In this document: positions 35,563 to 47,564 of the stretch, piece after piece
How positions within the stretch are numbered: the first letter of the stretch is position 1
Layout of the letters: each line of letters starts with the position of its first letter
DNA from: Gp6-AA40 sp035293405
Lineage (GTDB): Bacteria; Acidobacteriota; Vicinamibacteria; Vicinamibacterales; UBA2999
Direction: 5' to 3'
Assembly: GCA_035293405.1 (NCBI GenBank)
Contig: DATDOE010000126.1
Location: 1-64,000, forward strand
DNA: 64,000 bases
The notes under the pieces: generated by a model
What the model was told of the DNA's origin: nothing
Databases searched by the model: none
The model's input: the letters and a program-made list of their open reading frames with translations, nothing else
Program-made: the position numbers and the translations under genes

Positions 35563-35934
35563 ATGCAGCTCCTCGCCATCGGCATCGGCGGCGCCCTCGG
35601 TGCGATTGCGCGCTACGTGCTGGGCGGCGCCGTCCATCGCCTGACGCCGGGTTTCTTTCCTTACGGAACGTTCGTGGTGAACGTGGTCGGCTGTCTCGCC
35701 TTCGGCGTGATCGTCGGTCTTGCGGAGTCGCGCCTCACCGTCGGCCCAGTGGCCAGAGCATTCCTCCTTATTGGTGTGCTCGGCGGATTCACCACGTTCT
35801 CGAGCTTTACGTTCGAAACGTTCGAGCTGCTGCGCGACGGCCAGGTGATGCACGCCGCAGCGAACGTGGCCGGCCAGGTTCTCCTGGGGTTCATGGCGCT
35901 GTGGGCGGGATTCGTCGCAGGGCGTGCGGTGTGA
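35563..35934 (+). CDS. crcB: CrcB/Fluc fluoride channel
   Basis: A 123-residue four-TM protein with the Fluc signatures GGALGAIARY near the start, GTFVVNVVGCLAFG in TM2 and GFTTFSSFTFET in TM3, the phenylalanine-box segment that lines the fluoride path. Fluc channels work as antiparallel dimers and expel fluoride. It is followed after 10 bases by a DUF190 gene, a frequent partner. No fluoride riboswitch is visible in the 55-base leader. Confidence 0.93.
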   Translation: MQLLAIGIGGALGAIARYVLGGAVHRLTPGFFPYGTFVVNVVGCLAFGVIVGLAESRLTVGPVARAFLLIGVLGGFTTFSSFTFETFELLRDGQVMHAAANVAGQVLLGFMALWAGFVAGRAV

Positions 35935-35944
35935 GGCGAGTGCT

Positions 35945-36289
35945 ATGAAGATTCCCACTGACGGCAAGCTGCTGCGCATCTTCATCGGCGAAGCCGATCG
36001 CTGGCACGGGGCTCCCCTGTACCAGGCAATCGTCGAGGAGGCGCGGAAGGAGGGCCTTGCGGGGGCGACGGTTTGGAAGGGGTTCGTTGGTTTCGGCGCC
36101 CACAGCCGTCTCCACACCACCAAGATCCTGCGACTCTCCACCGATCTGCCCGTCGTGATCGAGATCGTCGACGCGGCTGACAAGATCGACGCGTTTCTCC
36201 CGCAGCTCGATCTCATGGTGCAGGAGGGCCTGGTCACCGTCGAAAAGGTCGAAGTCCTCCTCTACCGCGCGCCGACGAAGCCGCGGTAA
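35945..36289 (+). CDS. DUF190 (PII-like) protein
   Basis: A 114-residue protein starting at ATG 35945, with the DUF190 pattern LLRIFIGEADRW, YQAIVEEARKEGLAGATVWKG and LPVVIEIVD. The fold is PII-like and trimeric. Genes of this family are often fused to or next to CrcB, so it probably modulates the fluoride channel. A bidirectional terminator-like hairpin follows. Confidence 0.88.
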   Translation: MKIPTDGKLLRIFIGEADRWHGAPLYQAIVEEARKEGLAGATVWKGFVGFGAHSRLHTTKILRLSTDLPVVIEIVDAADKIDAFLPQLDLMVQEGLVTVEKVEVLLYRAPTKPR

Positions 36290-36333
36290 CCGGCGCAGCT
36301 GCCCGCCCACGTGAGGCCGGAGCTGCGCCGGTT
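36288..36333. terminator. 13-bp perfect inverted repeat, bidirectional terminator
   Basis: AACCGGCGCAGCT at 36288-36300 is the exact reverse complement of 36321-36333, with a 20-base loop. It lies between the convergent DUF190 and phoX genes and fits a shared stop signal, although no T tract follows. Confidence 0.55.
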
Positions 36334-36342
36334 CTGCGAGGT

Positions 36343-37674
36343 TTACAGTCCTCCCCACTTCCAGGGGCCGGTGATCGCGAACGTGGTGCCTGGGCTCTGC
36401 ACGTTCACGAACAGCCAGCGGCCGTCCGGGCTGTAGCAGGCCCCCGCGAACTCCGAGCCTGCAAAGTTGCCGCTGATCCCGTTTCGCGCCTGATCGAGCG
36501 GGATGATCACGTTGTTCTTCGCGAACTGAAAGATCTCTCCATCGACCGTGAGCCCGTGCACGAACTCCTCGCCCGACCCGTCCTCGCACAGCACGAGGCC
36601 GCCTCGCGGGCTCACCGTGATGTTGTCCGGAGCGTTCAGCACCTCGGCGCCTGGCGACTCGAAGAGCAGCGTGATCTTCTCCCGGTGCGGGTCGTAGATC
36701 CAGATCTGTCCCTGCCCGATTCCGCCGTTCGTCGAGACGATGTAGATCTTCCCGTCGTCGCCGTGCCAACAGCCCTCCAGACGCGCAAAGGTGGCCGCGC
36801 CCTGAGCCCGGCCCTGAGACCAGACGAAGTTACCCGGCATGGTTGAGGATTCGTTGTCCGGCGTTTCGATGCGGACCCATTCGACCTTGAACTGCGTGCC
36901 GTTCGGATAGCTGGCGCCGAGGTTGGCGTCCGGCGTGTCTTTCACCTTCAGCATGTAGAGGCGGCCCCCGTCGGCGAGACGATGCCGCCGGCGCGGAACG
37001 AATCGGTAGAAGCCCGACGAGCCGCCGGCGTCCTCCGTTTCGTACACATGCCCCGTGTGCGGATCGATCGCGACGGCTTCATGTGAGAACCGGCCCATGT
37101 CACGGATCGGCGTGGGATCGCCAAACCCGTCGGCCGGGACGTCGAAGATGTATCCGTGCGGCACCGTGGTGAACAGCGTGGTCTCTTCGCACGTCAGCCA
37201 GCTTCCCCACGGCGTTGGACCACCGGCACAGTTGCGGATAGTGCCGCTCAGGCTGTCGTACGCTGACACCAGCTCGCCTTTACGCGTGTCGAACTCCAGC
37301 GTGGTGGTGCCGCCACCAGCCTGGATGTCGTAGTACGCGCTGCTGAACGGAGTACCGGCACCGCGCTCATGATTCCGCACCAGACGCGTACGGTGGCGGC
37401 GGCTCGGAAAGGCCGCCATGCCGTCGTGCGAACCCGGCGTCGGCAATCCGCTCGACATCAGGTCGCCCGTCCATCCAAAGCTCAAGTACGTGAAGCCTTC
37501 AGGCAAATGCAGCAACGGCAGACCCGTCGTCTGGTCCGGCGTCGCCACGAGCGGACCGTATCCCGGCGTGACCGGACGATGCCAGCCGTGCGCTTCGGCC
37601 CGGCTCATGAAAGCCGTCAGTGGAATGGCGGCAGCCGCGCTCGCGGTGCCTCTCAGAAAGGAACGACGATCCAT
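36343..37674 (-). CDS. phoX: Tat-exported alkaline phosphatase PhoX, second copy
   Basis: A 443-residue PhoX-family protein with a classic Tat signal (DRRSFLRG, Arg3-Arg4, then hydrophobic AAAAIPLTAF). It keeps the cofactor blocks LVRNHERG, RNCAGGPTPWGSWLTCEE, GRFSHEA and LVLCEDGSGEE. It is shorter than the first copy at 21026 and shares its C-terminal GACYSPDGRWLFVNVQSPGTTFAITGPW block. A strong GAGGAGG ribosome site precedes ATG 37674. It is divergent from the pyrophosphatase gene. No clear Pho box was found in the 117-base gap. Confidence 0.9.
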   Translation of the reverse strand: MDRRSFLRGTASAAAAIPLTAFMSRAEAHGWHRPVTPGYGPLVATPDQTTGLPLLHLPEGFTYLSFGWTGDLMSSGLPTPGSHDGMAAFPSRRHRTRLVRNHERGAGTPFSSAYYDIQAGGGTTTLEFDTRKGELVSAYDSLSGTIRNCAGGPTPWGSWLTCEETTLFTTVPHGYIFDVPADGFGDPTPIRDMGRFSHEAVAIDPHTGHVYETEDAGGSSGFYRFVPRRRHRLADGGRLYMLKVKDTPDANLGASYPNGTQFKVEWVRIETPDNESSTMPGNFVWSQGRAQGAATFARLEGCWHGDDGKIYIVSTNGGIGQGQIWIYDPHREKITLLFESPGAEVLNAPDNITVSPRGGLVLCEDGSGEEFVHGLTVDGEIFQFAKNNVIIPLDQARNGISGNFAGSEFAGACYSPDGRWLFVNVQSPGTTFAITGPWKWGGL

Positions 37675-37791
37675 TCAGACCTCCTCGACTGCGGCGCAGG
37701 GTGCGCGCGCATCTGGAGTCTGGCGAGCCGGAGTGTCAAGAGCCCAACAACGAGGTAAAGAATCCGTATCGGTTCGGGTAGACTCACGGTC

Positions 37792-38340
37792 ATGCATCCG
37801 TGGCATGACAGCTATGTCGACGACACGACTGTCGGGATCGCATTCCCAGTCGTCATCGAAATCCCGAAGGGCAGCAAGAACAAGTACGAACTGGACAAGG
37901 AAACCGGCCTGCTCCGCCTCGACCGCGTGCTGTACAGCGCCGTGCACTACCCCGCCGACTACGGCTTCATCCCACGGACGTACTGCGACGACGGCGATCC
38001 GCTCGATGCGTTGGTGTTGAGCCAGGAGCCGGTCTATCCGTTGACGATCGTCGAGGCGCGGGCGATTGGCGTGATGCGGATGCGCGACGAGAAGGGCATC
38101 GACGACAAGATCGTGAGCGTCAGCGTCCACGATCCGGCATTCGCCCACTTCATGCACAAGAACGAACTGCCCGGGCATCTGCTACGCGAGCTGCGCCGGT
38201 TCTTCGAGGACTACAAGGCCCTCGAGCACAAGCAGGTCATCGTCGAAGACCTGCTCGGACCAGAAGAAGCGGTCACCATCATCCGCGACGCACTGGAACT
38301 GTACCGCCGGCTCCGGCGCGGTGAGTTGGTCAAAGCCTGA
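37792..38340 (+). CDS. ppa: inorganic pyrophosphatase, family I
   Basis: A 182-residue soluble enzyme. Family I features are intact: EIPKGSKNKYELDKETG near the start, YPADYGFIPRTYCDDGDPLDALVL with the metal-binding aspartates, and DDKIVSVSVHDP. It hydrolyses pyrophosphate to two phosphates. A TAGACT -10-like element lies only about 8 bases before ATG 37792, so the message may be leaderless or start very close to the gene. It is convergent with the gene ending at 38344. Confidence 0.93.
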   Translation: MHPWHDSYVDDTTVGIAFPVVIEIPKGSKNKYELDKETGLLRLDRVLYSAVHYPADYGFIPRTYCDDGDPLDALVLSQEPVYPLTIVEARAIGVMRMRDEKGIDDKIVSVSVHDPAFAHFMHKNELPGHLLRELRRFFEDYKALEHKQVIVEDLLGPEEAVTIIRDALELYRRLRRGELVKA

Positions 38341-38343
38341 GGG

Positions 38344-38994
38344 TCACGGCTTCATATACGTGAAGCCGCGCTCTTGAACGAGCGCGAGTGCCATCACGTG
38401 TGATGGGACCAGTCTCACGCCGGGATTCAGACCCGCGGCCAAGTCTGCTCGCACCTCCTCAACGGGCATGTTCGTCGCCGTCGCGAGCTGCTGTGCGACC
38501 ACTCCGAGGGCCACGTTGCACTGCCAGAACACAGTGCCGCGCGCCTGCATCGCCTTGACGCTGATGTCGCCGCCGTCGAGGAACACGTTGCGCACGGCCG
38601 GCTGCTTTGTCGTCGGGTCGACAATCTTCGACCGTTCGCCGAGACGGTACTTCGCCCAGAGCCTGTCCGACGCATTCATCGGAAACGCCGGCCCGGAAAT
38701 GCCAACCGCGGTATTGATATCCGGGAACTCGAGTCTGTACACATCGCGGAACGTATCCAGGAAATTTCGCGCGAAGCGCAGCGGGCGCGGATCGACGTCG
38801 AGATCGAGGCCACCCAAGTCGTACAGCTGCTTGTGCGCGCCTGTGAGCTGATCGAGCCACGCCAAATCCCATGGGGCCTGCGGCCGGCCTGGCGCCTGTG
38901 CGGCGGCCTGCGCAGCCGAGGGCCGAGCAACCGCGACGCCAGCGAGCGAGGCCAGCGCAGAGATGAACGTTCGACGGCCACGATCGGAAGACAT
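38344..38994 (-). CDS. Tat-exported DsrE/F-like protein
   Basis: A 216-residue protein with a Tat-like signal (RGRRTFISALASLAGVAVA). Residues about 125-216 resemble the DsrE/F sulfur-relay fold: a GDISVKAMQARGTVFWQCNV strand-helix with a single conserved-type cysteine, then a helix, and the end GVRLVPSHVMALALVQERG followed by YMKP, close to the usual DsrE ending. It is divergent from a sulfite-oxidase-type gene that is also Tat-exported, suggesting a shared periplasmic sulfur role. The assignment is from motif shape only. Confidence 0.5.
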   Translation of the reverse strand: MSSDRGRRTFISALASLAGVAVARPSAAQAAAQAPGRPQAPWDLAWLDQLTGAHKQLYDLGGLDLDVDPRPLRFARNFLDTFRDVYRLEFPDINTAVGISGPAFPMNASDRLWAKYRLGERSKIVDPTTKQPAVRNVFLDGGDISVKAMQARGTVFWQCNVALGVVAQQLATATNMPVEEVRADLAAGLNPGVRLVPSHVMALALVQERGFTYMKP

Positions 38995-39149
38995 GTCGGA
39001 CTCCTTCGTATCTGGAAACGCCTCTCAGGCGTCTGTTGCCTGCAGATTCTACCAGTCATGGCGCGGTTTGACCCGACGAGGAAGCCGACCTACCATAGTC
39101 TCCGGCGTTCTTCATCGACAAACAGCGACATCGTTCGCGGGAAGAGACC

Positions 39150-40328
39150 ATGGCAACAGAGATGACGAGGCGAGAGACGCTGAAGCGAGGTTTGGTGGCC
39201 GCCGGCGCGCTGGCGCTCGTGCCCGAGTGGGCGCTCCCGGCGCTCGCGCAAGGTGACGTCGATGTCCCATTCACGGACGTCCCCGCGACATTCAACTTCA
39301 GCCCACCCGGTGGGAACAATCGCTTCCTCGACCTTCGCAAGATTGACGGCTTGCTCACGCCAACCGATCAGTTCTTCTTCATCCAGCATTACAACAAGCC
39401 GGAGATCGCCGCGGCCGCCTACCGGCTGAAGTTCACCGGCCTGGTCGGGAAGCCGATGGAGCTCTCGCTCGCCGACCTGCAGTCCATGCGTGCAGTCGAT
39501 GTCGTCAATGGCTACGAATGCTCGGGAAACAGCCCGCGCTCGGTGCAGGGGCTGTCGTCCAACGGCCGGTTCACCGGCGTCAGGCTGCGCGACGTGTTAC
39601 GACGCGTTGGTGTGGACGACAAGGCACGCGAGGTGGTGTTCTTCGGCGCCGACAAAGGCAACGAGGACGTCGTCTTTCGGCAGAACACGTTGAAGGTGCA
39701 GCAGCAGTTCGCACGCAGCATCACCCTCGAGAACGCGATGAAGTCCGAGCCGCTCCTCGCCTGGGCGCTCAACGGCACACCACTCGACCGCGACCACGGG
39801 TTCCCGCTGCGGGTCATCATGCCCGGCTGGTACGGCGTCGCCAACGTGAAATGGCTGGCCGAGATCCGCCTGCAGGAGAACCGGTTCCTGGGAAACTACC
39901 AGGCGCGGTGGTACCGCACCGTGCGCGCGGTCGGCGGCACGGGCGAACTGACCGACGCCGAGACGCAGTTCGTCGAGACGGAAGTGACGAAGCTCAATCT
40001 GAAGTCGGTGATCGCCCGCGTGCGCAAGACCGCAGGCGCCCACCAGGTGATGGGCTTCGTGCTGAACGATGGGACGCCGCTCCGCTCCGTCGAGGTGAAG
40101 GTGGACGAGGGACCGTGGCAGCGGGCGACGCTGGATCCGGCGAACACGCAGTATTCGTGGAAGCTGTTCACCTACCGCTGGGAAGGGGCGACGGCTGGCG
40201 AGCACACGCTCGTGTCGCGTGCGACCGACGTCAACGGCGTGACCCAGCCGACCGCGGCAGAGCTCGGGCGGAAGAAGACATTCCTCGAGGACAATTCGCA
40301 GTTCCCGCGCAAGATCATGATCGCGTGA
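39150..40328 (+). CDS. sulfite-oxidase-family molybdopterin oxidoreductase
   Basis: A 392-residue Tat-exported protein (TRRETLKRG, twin Arg at 7-8). The molybdenum-cofactor domain (about 60-270) contains the cysteine ligand Cys124 in GYECSGNSPRS and the later GFPLRVIMPGWYGVANVKW block. The C-terminal domain (about 290-392) is the beta-rich Mo-co dimerisation domain, with MGFVLNDGTPLRSVEVKVD. It probably oxidises sulfite or a similar oxyanion in the periplasm, passing electrons to a c-type cytochrome that is not encoded here. The divergent DsrE-like gene supports sulfur chemistry. Confidence 0.88.
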   Translation: MATEMTRRETLKRGLVAAGALALVPEWALPALAQGDVDVPFTDVPATFNFSPPGGNNRFLDLRKIDGLLTPTDQFFFIQHYNKPEIAAAAYRLKFTGLVGKPMELSLADLQSMRAVDVVNGYECSGNSPRSVQGLSSNGRFTGVRLRDVLRRVGVDDKAREVVFFGADKGNEDVVFRQNTLKVQQQFARSITLENAMKSEPLLAWALNGTPLDRDHGFPLRVIMPGWYGVANVKWLAEIRLQENRFLGNYQARWYRTVRAVGGTGELTDAETQFVETEVTKLNLKSVIARVRKTAGAHQVMGFVLNDGTPLRSVEVKVDEGPWQRATLDPANTQYSWKLFTYRWEGATAGEHTLVSRATDVNGVTQPTAAELGRKKTFLEDNSQFPRKIMIA

Positions 40329-40426
40329 CAGCCACGCGGCAGCCTTGGCGCTCTCGCCTACGGCACGTTCGACGTATCGCGCGACGGGACGGCGTGATTG
40401 CGCCGCTCGACGCGTGAGGAGGACCT

Positions 40427-40861
40427 GTGACGACTCACGACGCGAAACAACAGCTTCTGGAAGGACTCAACGTGGATCTCCGCGGTGAATTCCAGGCCAT
40501 CATCATGTACCGGCTCTATGCCAGCATCGTGCAGGGCCCCTATCGTCAGGAGCTCCGCACGTTCTTCAGCAACGAGATCCCGGACGAGCTCGGGCACGCG
40601 CAAATCCTGGCCGACAAGATCGCCGCGCTCGGCGGCACGCCGGCGGCGGTCGCCGCACCCGTGACCGTCGTCTCTGAGCCAAAGGCCATGCTGGAGGCCG
40701 CGCTCGCGGCGGAGGTCGAGGCCCTCGAGCGATACGTCGCGCGACGGAGGCAAGCGGAAGCCGCCACCGAATACGGCCTGGCGACGCAGCTCGACACAAT
40801 CATCGCCGATGAATCAAACCATCGCGACGAATTGCGCCAGATGCTCGCACGCTGGCCCTAA
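40427..40861 (+). CDS. ferritin-like domain protein
   Basis: A 144-residue four-helix protein. Iron-binding type residues appear as LRGEFQAIIMYRLY, EIPDELGHAQILADKI (E-x-x-H), EVEALERYVARR and IIADESNHRDELRQML (E-x-x-H), the paired EExxH-like pattern of the ferritin/rubrerythrin/bacterioferritin superfamily. It likely stores or oxidises iron or protects against peroxide. It begins after a GAGGA ribosome site and is convergent with the cupin gene. Confidence 0.85.
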   Translation: MTTHDAKQQLLEGLNVDLRGEFQAIIMYRLYASIVQGPYRQELRTFFSNEIPDELGHAQILADKIAALGGTPAAVAAPVTVVSEPKAMLEAALAAEVEALERYVARRRQAEAATEYGLATQLDTIIADESNHRDELRQMLARWP

Positions 40862-40897
40862 TCCGTCGCTCGACGTGCGGGTTGGGGTGCGACGATG

Positions 40898-41263
40898 TCA
40901 ATCAATCGGCACGATGGCCGCCACACAGTCGTGTGGACCGCGTACGTGGGTGCGGTGGCCCTTGCCGTTCACGTCTTCCATCAGCACACGGTCGCCGGGC
41001 CCGAATGACCGCTTCTCGCCGTCGCTCGCCGTGACCTCGAGGTGGCCGTCCAGGCAGATCAGGAACTGTCGCTTCGGTGGATGGATGCCCTCACCGGTCC
41101 AGCCGCCAGGCAGCCTGACGAACTGCAGGCCACCAGCTTGGAAGGCGTGGGACACGAACAGAAGCGGTGCTGGCGGCCGGTAGTCCGCTTCATCGAGCGC
41201 GAGCTCGGCTTCGGCAAAGCGGCTCTCACCGCCTTTGTCGGAATACAGTCTGAAATATTTCAT
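40898..41263 (-). CDS. cupin-domain protein
   Basis: A 121-residue single-cupin protein. The barrel motifs are GIHPPKRQFLICLDGHLEV and FGPGDRVLMEDVNGKGHRT, giving possible metal ligands His, Glu/Gln and His. ATG 41263 is chosen because GGAGG lies 8 bases upstream; GTG 41269 is too close to it. It is the last gene downstream of the RND efflux operon. Substrate is unknown. Confidence 0.8.
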   Translation of the reverse strand: MKYFRLYSDKGGESRFAEAELALDEADYRPPAPLLFVSHAFQAGGLQFVRLPGGWTGEGIHPPKRQFLICLDGHLEVTASDGEKRSFGPGDRVLMEDVNGKGHRTHVRGPHDCVAAIVPID

Positions 41264-41293
41264 CGCCACAGCCTCCTCGATTCAGTCATCGCA

Positions 41294-41521
41294 TCACGGC
41301 CCGCACGTCGGGGCGACGGTCGATTCACCCCTGTCGCGAGTCAGTCCGCCCTTCCGCAGAATGGCCATCATCGGGCACCAGTTCGTGAAGCCCGACTGGA
41401 ACAGGTTCAGCCCGACGAACAGGGTGAACCAGAGGAACCGGCTGTCGACGTAGATGCCGAGCAGCACGCTGAGCGCGACGAGAGCCCCAGCGATCAGGCG
41501 GAGTGCGCGTTCGACGGTCAT
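41294..41521 (-). CDS. DUF2892 small inner-membrane protein
   Basis: A 75-residue protein with two TM segments (LRLIAGALVALSVLLGIYV and FLWFTLFVGLNLFQSGFTNW) and the NWCPM motif of DUF2892/YgaP-like membrane domains, often linked to sulfur or rhodanese proteins. ATG 41521 has an AAGGAG site upstream; an in-frame ATG at 41557 overlaps the RND stop (ATGA) and is a possible alternative. It lies between the RND pump and the cupin gene on the same strand. Confidence 0.8.
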   Translation of the reverse strand: MTVERALRLIAGALVALSVLLGIYVDSRFLWFTLFVGLNLFQSGFTNWCPMMAILRKGGLTRDRGESTVAPTCGP

Positions 41522-41553
41522 GACAAATCTCCTTTCGAGTCTCCACGGCGCGG

Positions 41554-44756
<3,203 letters not shown>

Positions 44757-44760
<4 letters not shown>

Positions 44761-45959
44761 GGCCGTGCTCCGGTCTGCCGCTCACGCGCGACAATGCGCC
44801 GGCCGTCGGTCAGTCCTGGCGGCGGCACGTTCACGATCACCTCACCGCGATCGAGGCCGGCGAGTACTTCAACGCCTTCGGCGCCCTCATAGCCTGTCTG
44901 CAGCAGTCTCAGGCGCGCGACGCCGTCTTCGACGACGAAGGCGGTGGCCAGCTGCCCCTGGCGCCGGACGGCGCTCGCCGGGACGATGAGCGCGTCGCGG
45001 CTGGCGCCGCGGAAGCGCACCCGCGCGAACGTACCCGTCCGAGGCGCAGGATCACTCGGCAACGACACCTTGACGGTGAAGGATCGCTCGCCGGCGGCCA
45101 CTGCGCGGGCGATCTCGGTCACCACGCCTTCGACGGCCCGCGACGCACCGGCGCCTGCTTCGAAGCGCACCTCGACGCGGTCGCCCACGCGCACATACCG
45201 CTCGCGGGCTTCATCCACTCTGACCTCCACGTGCGGCGCGCCTGCCGAGTCGAGACGCAGCAGCGGTGTGCCTGGCGACGCAAGGTTGCCCGGATCGGTG
45301 AGCCGCTCCGTCACGAGTCCGTTGAAGGGTGCCTTGACGAGACCAAACGATTGCGTCGTGGCCGCGGCGTCGGCCCCCGCGCGAGCGGCGGCCACCTGGG
45401 CGCTCGCCTGCGCGACGCGTGCGCTCGCGCCCTCGGCGCGCGCGATGGCGCTCGACAGGCGGGCCTCGGCCTCATCGAGCTCCTGCGTCGTGGCCGAGCG
45501 CCGCTCGTGAAGGGACGCGATGCGAGCGTGCCAGGCCGTGGCCAGCTTCCGCTCGGCAGCGGCCGTGGCCTGTTCTGCCGTGGCCACCGTCAGTCCCTGT
45601 TGTGCCGCGCCAACGGAGGCTTCGGCCCCGCGGGCCTGGTCCGCCGTCGCCCGGTCATCGAGCACGACGAGCAGATCGCCGGCTCGCACGCGGTCGCCGG
45701 CGCGGACGCGAACACTCATGACCGGGGCGACAATTCGGCTGGTGAGTGTCGCCGTCTCGTTCGCGGCGACGACACCGCCGGCTTCCAGTTGCTCTGCGAT
45801 CGGCGTCACCGCCGCAACCACCGTTGACACGCTGAGCGGGACACCGGTGTTCACCTCTGGCTGTGGAGCCTGCGCTCCGCCGCACCCGGCCGCCGAGACC
45901 GCCAGGAGCCCGGCGATGAGGGTCATGCGTCGATTCGTTCGGGCTAATTCTCGCGACAT
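44757..45959 (-). CDS. RND efflux periplasmic adaptor (MFP) lipoprotein
   Basis: A 400-residue adaptor. A lipoprotein signal ends at SAAGC (Cys26). A lipoyl half-motif VRAGDRVRAGDLLVVLDD is followed by a long alanine-rich coiled-coil hairpin (about 100-200), the second lipoyl half KAPFNGLVTERL, a beta-barrel domain and a membrane-proximal domain. It links the permease to the outer-membrane channel. It starts 13 bases after the TolC-type stop. Confidence 0.92.
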
Positions 45960-45972
45960 GGCACGCTCACAT

Positions 45973-47304
45973 TCACAGCCGACCAGCCGCCCGGTCGAGC
46001 TCGACGGCCTGGACGATCACGTCCATCTGCGCGGCCGTCGCTCGTGACTCGACCTCCAGCACGGCGCTGGCAGCGCGGAGCACGTCGCCAATCGTCGCCA
46101 GGCCGCCGTCGTAGCGGTCGCGTACGATGCGCTGGCTCTCGCGCGCCTGCATCAGCGCTGCCTGTCCCACGCGCTCGCGCGCGCGCGCCGCATCCAGGCG
46201 GGCGGCCGCGGCTCTGACGCCCACTTCGATCGCGCGGTCGACGCCTTCGCGCTCAGCCTGTGCGCGGAGCTCGGCGTGCCTGGCCTCGGCTGCCCGAGCG
46301 GCGTCGCCGAATCCGCGAAACAGGTTGATCTGGACCTGCGCGCCCACGATCCAGCTCGCTCGCTGTTCCGTGAACCTCTGACCGTTGAACTCCCATCCGC
46401 CCTGCAGGCCGACTCGGGGGAAGAACGCGGCCTGCGCCGTGCCACGCGCGTTGGCGGCGAGCGTCGTGCGGAGGTCGGCCTCGCGGTGATCGGGCCGCGA
46501 CGACAGCGCCTCGCCGATGAGGGCCTCGACAGACGGGAACGCGGGCGGCGCGCCGGGAGCCACGATGGTCACGACCTCATCGAGTGGAGCGCCAATGATC
46601 TCGTTCAGTTGGATGCGCGCGACGGCCAGATCCGCGGTTGTGCCGAGCGCACGCTGCCGCATGTCTGCGAGGTGGACTTCGACGTCGAGCACGTCGGCAT
46701 CGGTGACCAGCCCCACGTCCCGCCGGGCACGCGCGCGCGCCAGGTCGCTCTCGGCGGCTTCGACCGCCGCCTGGCTCGCGCGCGCCGCCGACTCGAGCTG
46801 CAGGACGCGCACGAACGCGCGAGCCGAGCCGAGCGCCAGATCCTGCTGTGCGCCCGCGCTGGTGGCAGCCACGATGTCGCGGCTGATCTCCGCGCCCTTG
46901 ACGGCGAGCCGCGTGAGCCCCCCGTCGTACAGGGACTGTTCCACCATCACGCCGGTGCGTGCGTTGGTCACCGGTGATGGATGATTGAGCGCATCGATCG
47001 CGAAGTTGGCGGCGGTGAAGCGTCGCTGGGACAACAGCGAGCTGAACACGTAGACCGGCTGGTCGCCGCGCTGGACGCTTTCAGTGACATCGACACGCGG
47101 AAGGAAACCGGCACGCGCCTGCCGGACACGCTCGGCGGCCTCGTTGTCAGCGGCCGCCAGAGCGCGCGCCGCCGCCGTGGTTGTCCGCGCCCGGCGCATG
47201 GCATCGGCCAGGGTGAGCGGCGTTTGCGCGAGCGCGTCCGCTCCGGCCAGGATCCCGGCCGCGAGCACTCCCACGACAACCCGCCTCGCGCTGCTGCAGA
47301 ACAC
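45973..47304 (-). CDS. TolC-family outer-membrane efflux channel
   Basis: A 443-residue protein starting at GTG 47304 with signal peptide (1-27). Two OEP repeats are visible, each rich in alanine/arginine coiled-coil segments and with the conserved barrel-strand patterns ARAGFLPRVDV and AQAAFFPRVGLQG. It forms the exit duct for the RND pump. It is the first gene of the operon tolC-like, adaptor, permease, DUF2892, cupin. Confidence 0.92.
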   Translation of the reverse strand: MFCSSARRVVVGVLAAGILAGADALAQTPLTLADAMRRARTTTAAARALAAADNEAAERVRQARAGFLPRVDVTESVQRGDQPVYVFSSLLSQRRFTAANFAIDALNHPSPVTNARTGVMVEQSLYDGGLTRLAVKGAEISRDIVAATSAGAQQDLALGSARAFVRVLQLESAARASQAAVEAAESDLARARARRDVGLVTDADVLDVEVHLADMRQRALGTTADLAVARIQLNEIIGAPLDEVVTIVAPGAPPAFPSVEALIGEALSSRPDHREADLRTTLAANARGTAQAAFFPRVGLQGGWEFNGQRFTEQRASWIVGAQVQINLFRGFGDAARAAEARHAELRAQAEREGVDRAIEVGVRAAAARLDAARARERVGQAALMQARESQRIVRDRYDGGLATIGDVLRAASAVLEVESRATAAQMDVIVQAVELDRAAGRL

Positions 47305-47564
47305 GTTGCGCCACTCCCCTTCTGCGGTCGAACCTTGGCCCGCTATCTGGTGAGAGACACGGCGCGTCGATGTGGTTTCACCAGCGAAGCGGCTGGGAGG
47401 ACCGCAATCGCCATTCCAGGTCGAGCGTGCCGATGTGGAGGCGGCTTGGACGCGGCCAACACCATGCGCGTCAAGGACTTCTCGATGAGCAGCTCGAGTC
47501 AGTGGCGTGGACGGACGGCCATCCCGGCTCGAGGGACCGCTGACTTTTACCGATCAGATGGGAC

